Source: Rothia mucilaginosa (lineage in GTDB: Bacteria; Actinomycetota; Actinomycetes; Actinomycetales; Micrococcaceae). Taken from it: a stretch of DNA of 64,000 bases. The notes under the pieces were generated by a model. That model was not told the origin of the DNA. It made no database searches and saw nothing but the letters and a program-made list of their open reading frames with translations. The stretch lies in NCBI RefSeq assembly GCF_001061665.1, contig NZ_JVSP01000002.1:215177-279176 (forward strand). The letters run 5' to 3'. This document shows, in pieces, positions 17,203-25,654 of the stretch (its first letter is position 1; each line of letters opens with the position of its first letter). The position numbers and the translations under genes are program-made.

Positions 17203-18744
17203 ATGAGCGAGCAGAAGAAAAAGAATCAGAAGTCCTCGCCCCGCCCCGCCCGTGACCTGGCGGCAGAGGCACAGCAGATCCTGGATGCTTTTGGTGCCGG
17301 AGTTCGCGAAGATCGCGACTACCCCGCCCTGCACCTGGCTCCTCCGGTCGGTCGCCTGAACGACCCGAACGGCCTTGTCTTTGACGGCAAGCGCTACCAT
17401 GCTTTCTACCAGTACTCGCCCCTGCACCCCGAGCGCATGGTGTACTGGCGTCACGCCGTGAGCGAGGACCTGACCCACTGGACCGATGAGGGCACCGCAC
17501 TGGTCCCGGACAGCCGCTACGACTCGCACGGTTGCTACTCGGGTTCCGGAATTAAGGTTCCCGGCGGTTTTGAGTTCTTCTACACCGGTAACGTCAAGGA
17601 CTCCAAGGGCAACCGCGAGACCTACCAGATTCTTGCCACCGCCGGTGAGGACGCCAAGCCGACTCGTCAGCTGCCCCCGCTGATTTCCGGCCCCGAGGAG
17701 GGCTACACCGCCCACTACCGAGACCCGCACGTGTTCCAGCGTGACGGTCGCTGGTGGATGGTCATCGGCGCTCAGCGTGAGGACCTGACCGGTGCCGTGG
17801 TCGTGTACACCTCCGCCGATCGCCGCGAGTGGACCTTCCGCGGTGAGCTGGGCATTAAGGATAAGACCCTCAAGGGCACCTACATGTACGAGTGCCCCTC
17901 CCTGCTGAGCATGCGCGATGAGCTGACCGGCGAATTGCGTGATGTGCTGATCTTTAGCCCGCAGGGACTGGAGCCGCTGGGGGAGAAGTACAACAATATC
18001 TTCCAGAGCGGTTACATTGTGGGCTCGCTGGATAACAAGACCCTCAAGTTTAAGGTGGAGACCCCCTTCACCGAGCTGGATGCAGGCTTCGAGTTCTACG
18101 CCCCGCAGACCATCTCGGGCACCGGCCTGAGCGCCGACCCGGAGGTACCGCACACCGCAAGCGGCGATGCCCCGGTGATGATCGCCTGGCTCGGCAACGC
18201 GGATCAGGATGACCTGCCCTCGTGGAGCCACCGCTGGGTGCACATGTTCACCTACCCGCGTGAGCTACACCTGCGCAACGGTAAGCTCTTCCAGCGTCCG
18301 GTTCCGCAGCTGAACGACGCGATGGAGATGAAGCCGCTGTACCGCGAGGAGGAGAAGGGCAAGCTCGTCGAGCTGAAGAACGCCCTGACCTTCCGCCTGC
18401 GCGGCCGCGTGAACGTGGCTGATGAACGGGTGAAGATCAAGATTAAGGACACTCACGGCGTGGCCCTGAGCATCGTTCTGGATAAGGACTTTGTGCAGAT
18501 GGACCGCGGCGGTACCCGCTACACCGAGGGTGGTAGCCTGCGCCGTCGCAGCCTGAAACGTTCGAAGATTCGTGAGTTCGACCTACTGGTGGACGGCTCG
18601 GCAACCGAGCTGTACGTGGGCGGCAAGCTGGCCGCCTCTATGGGTACAGAGGTTATGACGGCTCGCACCTTCTTCAAGGGGGATAAGCGCCGCGTCCGCC
18701 TGACCGGTGGCGAGGTGCTGTCCCTGGAGTACGGCCGTCTCTAA
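17203..18744 (+). CDS. scrB: GH32 beta-fructofuranosidase (sucrose-6-phosphate hydrolase)
   Basis: A 513-aa glycoside hydrolase family 32 enzyme. The five-bladed propeller carries the nucleophile motif RLNDPNGL (about residue 50), the RDP motif in HYRDPHVF (about 175), and the acid/base Glu in YMYECPSL (about 228). A C-terminal beta-sandwich follows. No signal peptide is present, so it acts in the cytoplasm, where it should split sucrose 6-phosphate delivered by the adjacent PTS. Fructan or sucrose hydrolysis is an alternative. A terminator separates it from scrA, and no copy of the scr operator is visible before it. Confidence 0.88.
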   Translation: MSEQKKKNQKSSPRPARDLAAEAQQILDAFGAGVREDRDYPALHLAPPVGRLNDPNGLVFDGKRYHAFYQYSPLHPERMVYWRHAVSEDLTHWTDEGTALVPDSRYDSHGCYSGSGIKVPGGFEFFYTGNVKDSKGNRETYQILATAGEDAKPTRQLPPLISGPEEGYTAHYRDPHVFQRDGRWWMVIGAQREDLTGAVVVYTSADRREWTFRGELGIKDKTLKGTYMYECPSLLSMRDELTGELRDVLIFSPQGLEPLGEKYNNIFQSGYIVGSLDNKTLKFKVETPFTELDAGFEFYAPQTISGTGLSADPEVPHTASGDAPVMIAWLGNADQDDLPSWSHRWVHMFTYPRELHLRNGKLFQRPVPQLNDAMEMKPLYREEEKGKLVELKNALTFRLRGRVNVADERVKIKIKDTHGVALSIVLDKDFVQMDRGGTRYTEGGSLRRRSLKRSKIREFDLLVDGSATELYVGGKLAASMGTEVMTARTFFKGDKRRVRLTGGEVLSLEYGRL

Positions 18745-18809
18745 GCCGTTTTCTACACGTTAGGAGCCGCCCGCACGGGTGGTTTCCGGTAATTTCTGAA
18801 TATGTCTGA

Positions 18810-18847
18810 GGGCTCACTCTCCATGTGGAGGGTGGGCCCTCGCTTTT
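18810..18847 (+). terminator. terminator between scrB and scrA
   Basis: Stem GGGCTCACTCTCC/GGAGGGTGGGCCC with an ATGT loop is followed by CGCTTTT. Confidence 0.8.
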
Positions 18848-18880
18848 AAGAACTTTCCCGTGATACCATGTTTTACAGCC

Positions 18881-18904
18881 GATATGTCAAACGTATGACA
18901 TATG
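18881..18904 (+). promoter_or_regulatory. ScrR (LacI-type) operator upstream of scrA
   Basis: An inverted repeat with half-sites GATATGTCA and TGACATATG around AACGTA. A close copy lies before scrR (23153-23176). The central AACG and the half-site spacing suit a LacI-family protein. Confidence 0.75.
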
Positions 18905-18983
18905 CATGACATGCACACACAGACATATCTCACCTCATTCACAAAGCATCATACGGTGGTGCTCCAAGCAAAGGAGAGCGAGC

Positions 18984-20975
18984 GTGGACCACAAGTCAGT
19001 GGCACAGCGCGTGCTGAAGGACGTCGGTGGCGCCGGCAACATCGTTGCAGCCGCACACTGCGCAACCCGCCTTCGCCTCGTCCTGAAGAACCAGGACAAG
19101 GTCGACCAGACGGCAATCGACAACGACGAAGACCTCAAGGGCAGCTTCCTCAACGCTGGCCAGTTCCAGATCATCGTCGGCCCCGGCGACGTCAACGAGG
19201 TTCACAAGCACCTCATCGCTGCTGGCGCACCCGAGGCGTCCAAGGATGAACTCAAGAGCATCGCCGCGAAGCAGAGCAGCATTGTCTCCCGCTTCATCAA
19301 AACCATTGCCGACATCTTCGTCCCGCTAATCCCGGTGCTGGTCGGTGGCGGTATGCTGATGGCGCTCAACAATGTGCTGACCTCCGAGGGTATCTTCGGT
19401 CCGCAGCCCTTCATCGAGATGTACCCCGAGTGGGAGGGCTTCGCGGACATCGTGAACCTGCTCTCCGCAGCTCCCTTCGCCTTCCTGCCCGTGCTGGTCG
19501 GATTCTCCGCCACCAAGGTCTTTGGCGGTAACCCCTACCTGGGTATGACCATGGGTGCCGCAATGGTATCCCCCGCCCTGATGAACGGCTACAGCGTCGC
19601 AAAGTCGCTGGCAGGCGTCGAAGGGGCGGATCCTATGCAGTACTGGAACCTCTTCGGTCTGCAGGTTCAGCAGGCGGGCTACCAGGGTACCGTGCTGCCC
19701 ATCATGCTGGTTGCCTTCATCCTCTCCCACATTGAGAAGTTCTTCCACAAGATTCTCAAGGGCACCATCGACTTCATCTTCACCCCGACCCTCACCATCC
19801 TCATTACCGGCTTCCTGACCTTCCTGCTGGTCGGTCCTCCGATGTTCCAGGCGGGTACCTGGCTGGGTGAAAGCATTAACTGGCTCTACACCGTTGCCGG
19901 CCCGCTCGGCGGTCTGCTCTTCGGTACCTTCTACGCATTCATCGTGATGACCGGTATGCACCAGGCATTCCCGCCCATCGAGATGAGCCTGTGGGCTACC
20001 GGTGGTTCCTTCATCTTCGTCGTCGCCTCCATCTCTAACGTGGCTCAGGGTGCTGCCGCAGCCGGCGTCGCACTGACCACCAAGAACAAGAAGATTAAGG
20101 GTATTGCTTCGGCATCTGCGCCCTCCGCATTCCTGGGTATTACCGAGCCCGCAATGTTCGGTGTGAACCTGGCTCTGCGCTGGCCCTTCTACATTGCAAT
20201 CGTCTCCGCTGGTATCGGTGCAATGCTTGCTTCCATCCTGAATGTGAAGGCTAAGGCTCTGGGTGCCGCTGGTTACATTGGCTTCCCCTCGATTATTCCT
20301 TCCACCGGCGCGGGCTGGGCTGGCTTCTTCGGCTGCCTCATTCTGACCACCATCATCGCTTTCGTTGCCTCCTTCATCTGGGGTAAGAAGGTCGAGGCAG
20401 GCAACACTGAGGAAGCTGAGGCACCTGCCGCTCCTGTAGCTACCGAAGCTTCCGCCGAGGCTCCTTCGGCAGCTTCTGCTGAGACCTCCGGCGAAGGCGT
20501 TGAGCTGGGCGCTCACCTGGTGGGTACTGTGGTGCCTCTCGTAGACGTCAAGGACCCCACCTTCTCCTCCGGCGCACTGGGTGCAGGCACCGCAGTGGAG
20601 CCCACCGAAGGTAAGCTCTACGCACCGGCTGACGGCAAGATCACCGTCGCCTTCCCCACCGGCCACGCATACGGTCTGCGCACCGAGGACGGCCTGGACC
20701 TGCTGATGCACATCGGCATGGACACCGTGGAACTGGACGGCAAGCACTTCACCCCGAAGGTCGCTAAGGGCGACACCGTCAAGCGCGGCGATGTCATCGC
20801 TGAGTTTGATATTCCCGCGATCAAGGCAGCCGGCTACCCGCTGGCCACTCCGCTGGTTATCACGAACTCCAAGAAGCTGGCCGAGTCGGTGCAGGACGCT
20901 CAGAATTCCGGCGCGGCTGTGACCAACGCTGACTCCGTGCTGAAGGTTGTTCTGAAGGCTAAGGCTAACGCATAG
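18984..20975 (+). CDS. scrA: sucrose-type PTS transporter EIIBCA
   Basis: A 663-aa membrane protein that imports and phosphorylates a sugar using phosphate from HPr. The EIIB domain (residues 1-85) has the phosphorylated Cys26 in AAAHCATRLRLVL. EIIC spans about 105-490 with about ten helices and GMHQAFPPIE and ITEPAMFGVNL blocks. After an Ala/Glu/Pro-rich linker, the EIIA domain carries the active His576 in LLMHIGMDTVEL. Domain order B-C-A is usual for Gram-positive sucrose/beta-glucoside permeases. Sucrose is preferred because of the GH32 gene and ScrR; trehalose or another glucoside is possible. The GTG at 18984 has AAGGAG 7 nt upstream. Confidence 0.9.
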   Translation: MDHKSVAQRVLKDVGGAGNIVAAAHCATRLRLVLKNQDKVDQTAIDNDEDLKGSFLNAGQFQIIVGPGDVNEVHKHLIAAGAPEASKDELKSIAAKQSSIVSRFIKTIADIFVPLIPVLVGGGMLMALNNVLTSEGIFGPQPFIEMYPEWEGFADIVNLLSAAPFAFLPVLVGFSATKVFGGNPYLGMTMGAAMVSPALMNGYSVAKSLAGVEGADPMQYWNLFGLQVQQAGYQGTVLPIMLVAFILSHIEKFFHKILKGTIDFIFTPTLTILITGFLTFLLVGPPMFQAGTWLGESINWLYTVAGPLGGLLFGTFYAFIVMTGMHQAFPPIEMSLWATGGSFIFVVASISNVAQGAAAAGVALTTKNKKIKGIASASAPSAFLGITEPAMFGVNLALRWPFYIAIVSAGIGAMLASILNVKAKALGAAGYIGFPSIIPSTGAGWAGFFGCLILTTIIAFVASFIWGKKVEAGNTEEAEAPAAPVATEASAEAPSAASAETSGEGVELGAHLVGTVVPLVDVKDPTFSSGALGAGTAVEPTEGKLYAPADGKITVAFPTGHAYGLRTEDGLDLLMHIGMDTVELDGKHFTPKVAKGDTVKRGDVIAEFDIPAIKAAGYPLATPLVITNSKKLAESVQDAQNSGAAVTNADSVLKVVLKAKANA

Positions 20976-21009
20976 TCTGTACACAGAGTGAGTAGATAAA
21001 CTCTCCATT

Positions 21010-21062
21010 TTTGAACACCCCGTATCTTTTCCTTGAAATGATGCGGGGTGTTCAAATTTTTT
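21010..21062 (+). terminator. terminator after scrA
   Basis: TTGAACACCCCGTATC and its near complement GATGCGGGGTGTTCAA flank a 13-nt loop and are followed by ATTTTTT. Confidence 0.88.
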
Positions 21063-21084
21063 ATGGGCAGCTAAATAGAAAGGG

Positions 21085-21152
21085 TGAATAACTATTCATA
21101 TAAATTATGCATAATGGTGCAATATTTGCTGTCGGGAGTCTGTGCATATGCA
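21085..21152. repeat. cluster of short perfect palindromes before the GNAT gene
   Basis: Three dyads lie in an AT-rich gap: TGAATA-AC-TATTCA (21085-21098), ATTATGCATAAT (21104-21115) and TGCATATGCA (21143-21152). They may be protein-binding sites for the GNAT gene at 21246. Confidence 0.45.
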
Positions 21153-21245
21153 TGTAAAATGTCTTGATTAGGCACGATTCGTTAGCCATGAGGACGGAAT
21201 ACAGCTAATATTTATGTAGACTTCAAGCTTTCGTAAAGGGTGAAT

Positions 21246-21908
21246 ATGTCCTCGGAATCCTATACCGTCCGCACCGCCGAACCTCACGAGTACTCGGAGG
21301 TAGTGGAGGTGCTTATCTCGGCTTTTGACGGTGACCCCGCCATGATGGCCATCATCGGTGGCAAAAACCGCCGTAAGGAGATGGAAAAGCTCCGCGCTAT
21401 TATGACCCTGCAGGTTTACGGTAATTTCAAGGACCGCGGACGAATCGACGTTGCCGTGGATGATTCCTCGGGCAAGATTGTTGGCGTCTGCCTCTGGAAT
21501 AACCCGGAGTCCCAGGAGGGATCATTCCTCAACGAAATCAAGCAGATTAGCGCCTACTACCGTGGACTGGGGCCGGTTACCCTGGTTCGCGCCATCATGA
21601 TGGAGCTACACCTGCTCAAGTATCGCCCCTCGTACAAGCACTGGTATCTCTTCAACATTGGCGTGCTGGAGGAGCTACGCGGCCGCGGTATCGGCAGCAA
21701 GCTCCTCGACTACGGCACCGCGCGTCTTGAAGGCTACCCGGCCTACCTCGAAGCGTCGACCTACGATAGCGCTCGCCTCTACGAGCGTCGCGGCTTCCTC
21801 TCCCTGGGGCCTCTCGGGGGTATCTTCCCGAAGGCTCACGCGGTCGGCATGGTGTATCCCGCAATCGGCCCCGCGGAAGTCGTCGCCCGTGCCGCCGGTC
21901 AGGCCTAG
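21246..21908 (+). CDS. GNAT-family N-acetyltransferase
   Basis: A 220-aa acetyltransferase of unknown substrate. The acetyl-CoA loop is in FNIGVLEELRGRGIGSKLLDYG (about residues 137-158, R/QxxGxG/A type), followed by YLEASTYDSARLYERRGF, the usual C-terminal GNAT strand and helix. The ATG at 21246 lies 5 nt after AAAGGG. The gene sits between scrA and scrR but shows no link to sucrose; it is bounded by terminators on both sides, so it is probably its own unit. Confidence 0.82.
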   Translation: MSSESYTVRTAEPHEYSEVVEVLISAFDGDPAMMAIIGGKNRRKEMEKLRAIMTLQVYGNFKDRGRIDVAVDDSSGKIVGVCLWNNPESQEGSFLNEIKQISAYYRGLGPVTLVRAIMMELHLLKYRPSYKHWYLFNIGVLEELRGRGIGSKLLDYGTARLEGYPAYLEASTYDSARLYERRGFLSLGPLGGIFPKAHAVGMVYPAIGPAEVVARAAGQA

Positions 21909-21963
21909 CGCGACGGCCCGGTCGTAATTCGGGTACTCAAGAGCCCCACAAAATCCTAAACGT

Positions 21964-22013
21964 AAAGATTTGCCCCGCCGCCCCACAAATGTGGAGTGGC
22001 GGGGCGAATCTTT
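21964..22013. terminator. bidirectional terminator between GNAT gene and scrR
   Basis: AAAGATTTGCCCCGCC pairs with GGCGGGGCGAATCTTT, with an inner CCAC/GTGG stem. A- and T-runs on either side suit both convergent genes. Confidence 0.88.
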
Positions 22014-22033
22014 GGAAGAAAAGCGGGGGAGAG

Positions 22034-23128
22034 CTACTGCAGCTCGTCCGGCGCCGAGGTGTCCGGCTCCACGAGCGAGAGATCGGGGATGGTTCGCACG
22101 GTGACCCCCAGGTGTAGCTCGATGGGCAGCACATCCCCGGGAAGGTACGCGGAACCCTCGGAAGGCGAATCTGCGGGTGCCGCGGAGGCGGTCGATGCAT
22201 CCTGTCTTTCGATGAGCTCCAGCAGGCGCTGAACGGCTCGTCGAGCGATTCCCTCGATGGGCTGAATGACGGTTGCGAGTTCCGGCATGAGCAGCTGAAC
22301 GGTCTGTGTACCGTCGTAGCCGATGACCTGGAAATCCTCGGGAACGCGGATACCTCGCGTGCGCGCCCAGCCCAGGGCCAGCGCGGCGTAGTTATCGTTG
22401 GAGGCGAACACTGCATCCACAGGCTCGGCGCTATCGGCTCGCTCGTCTAAGTAGCGGTATAGCATCTCGCGCTTAAGGCCGAGGGAGGGGCGGAAGCCAA
22501 GCTCCACAAACTCGGGGGTCAGGCCAGCATCGAGCATTGCTTCGCGGTAACCGCGCTGACGCTCATTGTGCTCGCCCAGGGTGGAGGTTACGTGCACAAT
22601 TGTCTGGGCGCCCGTGGCGATAAGGTGCTCCGTGGCCGCGTGTGCGCCGCCGTAGTTATCGGAGCGGATGTTGGGGTAAAAACCGGTCTCGCGACGGTCT
22701 ACCGTCACCAGGGGGGCCTGGGCATGCGGGACGTTCACGAGCGCATCCGAATGGGCGCCGGTGATGATGCCGTCCACCTGATTGGCGAAGAGCATATCGA
22801 GATAGCGCTTCTCCTGCTCGGGGTGGTCTTCGCTATTGCAGAGAATCACCCTGTACCCGGCATCGGCCAGGTGATTCTCGAGCTGGTACACCATCTCTCC
22901 GTAGAAGGGGTTGGCCACGGTGGGGAAGATGAGACCCACCGTCTGGGAACGCTGACCCTGCAGGCTTCGGGCGATGGCGTTGGGCCGGTAGCCGAGTTGC
23001 TGGACGGCCTCGTGCACCTTGGTGCGGGTGGCCTCGCTCAGGTAACCGCGGTTGTTGAGCACTCGGGATACGGTGGTGGGGGAGACGCCCGCCAGTGCGG
23101 CAACGTCGCTGAGTTTGGGCTTTGCCAC
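22034..23128 (-). CDS. scrR: LacI-family transcriptional regulator (sucrose regulator)
   Basis: A 364-aa repressor. The N-terminal helix-turn-helix is complete (KLSDVAALAGVSPTTVSRVLNNRGYLSEATRTKV), with the hinge helix PNAIARSLQGQRSQTVGLIFP. A periplasmic-binding-protein-like sensor domain follows (about 62-320), plus an Ala/Ser/Pro-rich insert near the C-terminus. GTG is the start, with AAAGGAG upstream. Its own upstream region carries a copy of the inverted repeat also found before scrA, so it likely represses itself and scrA and responds to a sucrose-derived sugar. The symbol follows from this context. Confidence 0.83.
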   Translation of the reverse strand: MAKPKLSDVAALAGVSPTTVSRVLNNRGYLSEATRTKVHEAVQQLGYRPNAIARSLQGQRSQTVGLIFPTVANPFYGEMVYQLENHLADAGYRVILCNSEDHPEQEKRYLDMLFANQVDGIITGAHSDALVNVPHAQAPLVTVDRRETGFYPNIRSDNYGGAHAATEHLIATGAQTIVHVTSTLGEHNERQRGYREAMLDAGLTPEFVELGFRPSLGLKREMLYRYLDERADSAEPVDAVFASNDNYAALALGWARTRGIRVPEDFQVIGYDGTQTVQLLMPELATVIQPIEGIARRAVQRLLELIERQDASTASAAPADSPSEGSAYLPGDVLPIELHLGVTVRTIPDLSLVEPDTSAPDELQ

Positions 23129-23152
23129 GGGGCTCCTTTGTGGTTGAGACAG

Positions 23153-23176
23153 GATATGCTAAACGATTGACATATC
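23153..23176 (-). promoter_or_regulatory. ScrR (LacI-type) operator upstream of scrR
   Basis: Half-sites GATATG and CATATC surround CTAAACGATTGA. It aligns with the scrA operator and lies 25 nt before the scrR GTG, suggesting autoregulation. Confidence 0.75.
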
Positions 23177-23264
23177 TCTATCAACTATACCTTCTACTGG
23201 ATGGGAACGCCGATAACACCCACGGTGAAACCAGCCTTCCCACCCCGCATGAAGTGTCCCAGGC

Positions 23265-24560
23265 TTAGAAGACCGGAATAATGCGCGCGCGTGAACCCGC
23301 AGGATGCGCCCCGCCGGTTACCGTGGAATCGTCGAGCACCGCAAAGTGCGTGGCAGCTGCCAGGGAAGATAGCATGTGCGAAGCCGACTTCGGTAGCGGA
23401 TAGGCAACGCCCTCGGTCACCCGGACGGGCACCAGGCGAGTTGTCACAGCCTTGCGCAACGTGGGAACATCCTCGGCAAGAACGGCCGCGTCTGCTGCGG
23501 GCAGGGGCATGGAGCGCAGGCCGGCCAGAAGAGGCGGCAGGTAGGAGTAGAGAGCCGTATAGGCGGCCAACGGGTTACCCGGAAGGCCCAGTACGAAACG
23601 CTGGTGACCGGCGTTCGGCCCGGTTTCGGGTACCGGCAGGCTTGCGGCCAGGGCCGGGTGGCCCGGACGCACATCCACCGACTCGAAGATATAGGTCGCT
23701 CCCAAATCGTTGAGGGCCTTACGCACCATATCCACGCCCGAGGTGCTCGAGCCGCCCGTAAACACCAGGATGCGCGCGGTGGAGGTCGTCAGGAAGGTCG
23801 AGAATTCGGACTCGACGTCGGCCAGGCGGGCCGAGGGGCGAACCTCGCATCCGGCCGCGGCGATGGCGTGCTCCACGAAACCTCCGAAAGCGTCGCGCAC
23901 CTGACCCGGGTCGGGCAGGCCAAAGGTAATCACCTCGTTACCGGTGAAAGCGCAACGCACCGGGATGGGCGCGTAGACGGGCAGCTCATCGAAACCGTTC
24001 GTGCCCAGAAACGCTGCCATGCGGGAGGAGATGCGCTCGCCGTGGCGAGCCAGGTAATCACCGTGCTGTAGCTCCACACCGGCGAAACGAATATCGGTTC
24101 CGGGGGCGGGCGGTTCAAATCCCTCAGCCATCTCCAGGTAGTGGATGCTGGCTCGGGTATCGGCGGAGGCCAGGGAATCGGCTCCCTCGTAGTTGCTGGT
24201 GTGCTCCTCGCGCACGATGGCCTCGGTGCCTTCGGGAATCAGGCCGCCGGTTAGAATCGGGGTGGCCTCGCCCGGGCTAATCGGCACGGTGAGACGGTGA
24301 ATATTGGCTCGAGAATCCTCCGGGTAGGAAGGCCTCACCAGACGCCAGGGCGGGTTGCCCGCCACAGCGTAGCCGTCCATCGCGGAGGAGCTGTAGTGCG
24401 GCACCGGCATCATGGCGTGCACGTCTTCGGATAGGTAATGGTCAATCGTCGCTAAGAGAGGAAGAGCCTCGGCCTTGGTGTCCGGGGCGGCCTGTGTGCC
24501 GGCGGCGTGCAACAGCTCGCGCGCCTGATCCCATGAGACGGCGGGAATATGGTGGGACAT
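23265..24560 (-). CDS. moeA: molybdopterin molybdotransferase, paralog 1
   Basis: A 431-aa MoeA family protein that inserts molybdate into adenylated molybdopterin. Motifs: SSSAMDGYAVAG (about residue 57), ILTGGLIPEGTEAIVREE (about 101), LVFTGGSSTSGVDMVRKAL (about 267), LGLPGNPLAAYTAL (about 325) and a C-terminal domain. The segment matching KPGKP of E. coli MoeA reads RPGHP, and TGGSS replaces the commoner SGGVS, so it may be divergent in activity. mobA, moaD and moaA lie upstream on the same strand, and a second moeA lies on the plus strand at 29018. Confidence 0.88.
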   Translation of the reverse strand: MSHHIPAVSWDQARELLHAAGTQAAPDTKAEALPLLATIDHYLSEDVHAMMPVPHYSSSAMDGYAVAGNPPWRLVRPSYPEDSRANIHRLTVPISPGEATPILTGGLIPEGTEAIVREEHTSNYEGADSLASADTRASIHYLEMAEGFEPPAPGTDIRFAGVELQHGDYLARHGERISSRMAAFLGTNGFDELPVYAPIPVRCAFTGNEVITFGLPDPGQVRDAFGGFVEHAIAAAGCEVRPSARLADVESEFSTFLTTSTARILVFTGGSSTSGVDMVRKALNDLGATYIFESVDVRPGHPALAASLPVPETGPNAGHQRFVLGLPGNPLAAYTALYSYLPPLLAGLRSMPLPAADAAVLAEDVPTLRKAVTTRLVPVRVTEGVAYPLPKSASHMLSSLAAATHFAVLDDSTVTGGAHPAGSRARIIPVF

Positions 24561-24629
24561 GGTACCTCGTGTGTGCTGAAGCGGCGCTAGTTGGCCGCTG
24601 AAAGTAGATGCCCGTGGTAGCGGGGCGGT

Positions 24630-25322
24630 CTAGTAGCTAGACCACAGGGAAGTGGTGTACCCCAGTCGCTCCGCTTGCTCCCAGGTATCGACATCGGCGG
24701 TGTGCTGGGCGGAGAGCTCAACGCTGACCGGGTTGAGACGGCGCAGGAAGGAACGGACGGAGGCGTCGGTGGTGCCCTCTGAAAACACCGAACGGATGCT
24801 CTCATAACGGTAGATACCCACCAGTGGCTGGTAGATGCCCTCAGAAACCCCCCAGAAGCCCTCGGATGCGGGGGAATCGAGAGGTCGGGCAGTCGCATCG
24901 TTGGCCGCGGCGGTACGCATAAGTCGCTGTACCGCGGGAGCGATGCGCGGGGTATCAACACCCAGGATGAGGCACCATTTCGGCGTCGGGGTACCTGAGC
25001 CCTCGCATTGGGCCGCCACACGTTCTAGGCCTGCGTGAATGGCCGCGGCCGGTCCAGAGAAGGGTGGGTTTTCTCGGGTGAGTAGAACGTCGGAGGGGAC
25101 GGGCAGGGTATCGGGCCCGACCACAACTCGCGGCGAGGCCTGCCGTACCGCCTGCAAAGCACAGTCGAGAAGCGTGTTCGTGCCGTCCGAGAGCGAGGCC
25201 TTTGGCACATGCCCTAGGCGGCTGGACTGCCCGCCGGCCACGATAACCGCGGCGCAGGAGAACTCGGGGTACTCGGGAAGAATCGGGGGAATCGCGGCGG
25301 GCGACGGTGAAGAATCGCTCAT
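24630..25322 (-). CDS. mobA: molybdenum cofactor guanylyltransferase-like NTP transferase
   Basis: A 230-aa nucleotidyltransferase. The N-terminal AAVIVAGGQSSRLGHVPKASL block is the GTP-binding signature (LAGGxSxRxGxxK), and CLILGVDTPRIAP (about residue 118) holds the metal-binding Asp. MobA attaches GMP to Mo-molybdopterin to make the guanine dinucleotide cofactor that NarG uses, which fits the nearby nar operon. The ATG at 25322 lies one base after the moaD stop, so the pair is translationally coupled; no strong ribosome site is seen. Confidence 0.85.
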   Translation of the reverse strand: MSDSSPSPAAIPPILPEYPEFSCAAVIVAGGQSSRLGHVPKASLSDGTNTLLDCALQAVRQASPRVVVGPDTLPVPSDVLLTRENPPFSGPAAAIHAGLERVAAQCEGSGTPTPKWCLILGVDTPRIAPAVQRLMRTAAANDATARPLDSPASEGFWGVSEGIYQPLVGIYRYESIRSVFSEGTTDASVRSFLRRLNPVSVELSAQHTADVDTWEQAERLGYTTSLWSSY

Positions 25323-25323
25323 C

Positions 25324-25590
25324 TTAACCACCCGCGAAGGGGGGAAGGACATCAACTCGATCGCCATCGGTTAGTGGCGCGTCGGCATCGGAGCGGGTGC
25401 CGTTGACCAGGAAGGAACACTGCCCCATAACCTGGGCCAGGGTCAGGCCGGAGGGGGTGGTCCCCGTAAGCTCCCGGCCCAGGTGGGCGATGAGCGCGCC
25501 CAGGGTCGGCGAATCAATGTCGCTCGGGGCCACCGACAGCTCGGCGGTACCCGCCGCCGCGCGCGCGGCAGCAAAGAAATGAACCTGCAT
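25324..25590 (-). CDS. moaD: molybdopterin synthase small subunit (MoaD)
   Basis: An 88-aa ubiquitin-like sulfur carrier, ending in the required Gly-Gly (LPPFAGG). Its C-terminal thiocarboxylate, made by the MoeB-type enzyme, donates sulfur in molybdopterin formation with MoaE. The typical core FLVNGTRSDADAPLTDGDRVDVLPP is present. Two adjacent ATGs occur; AGGAG is 4 nt before the one at 25590 and only 1 nt before that at 25593. Confidence 0.92.
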   Translation of the reverse strand: MQVHFFAAARAAAGTAELSVAPSDIDSPTLGALIAHLGRELTGTTPSGLTLAQVMGQCSFLVNGTRSDADAPLTDGDRVDVLPPFAGG

Positions 25591-25654
25591 CATGCTCCTA
25601 ATGCTATACGAGGGGGCGCGAAAAACAAGGGGATGCTCGGGACAGCGAGAGGGG

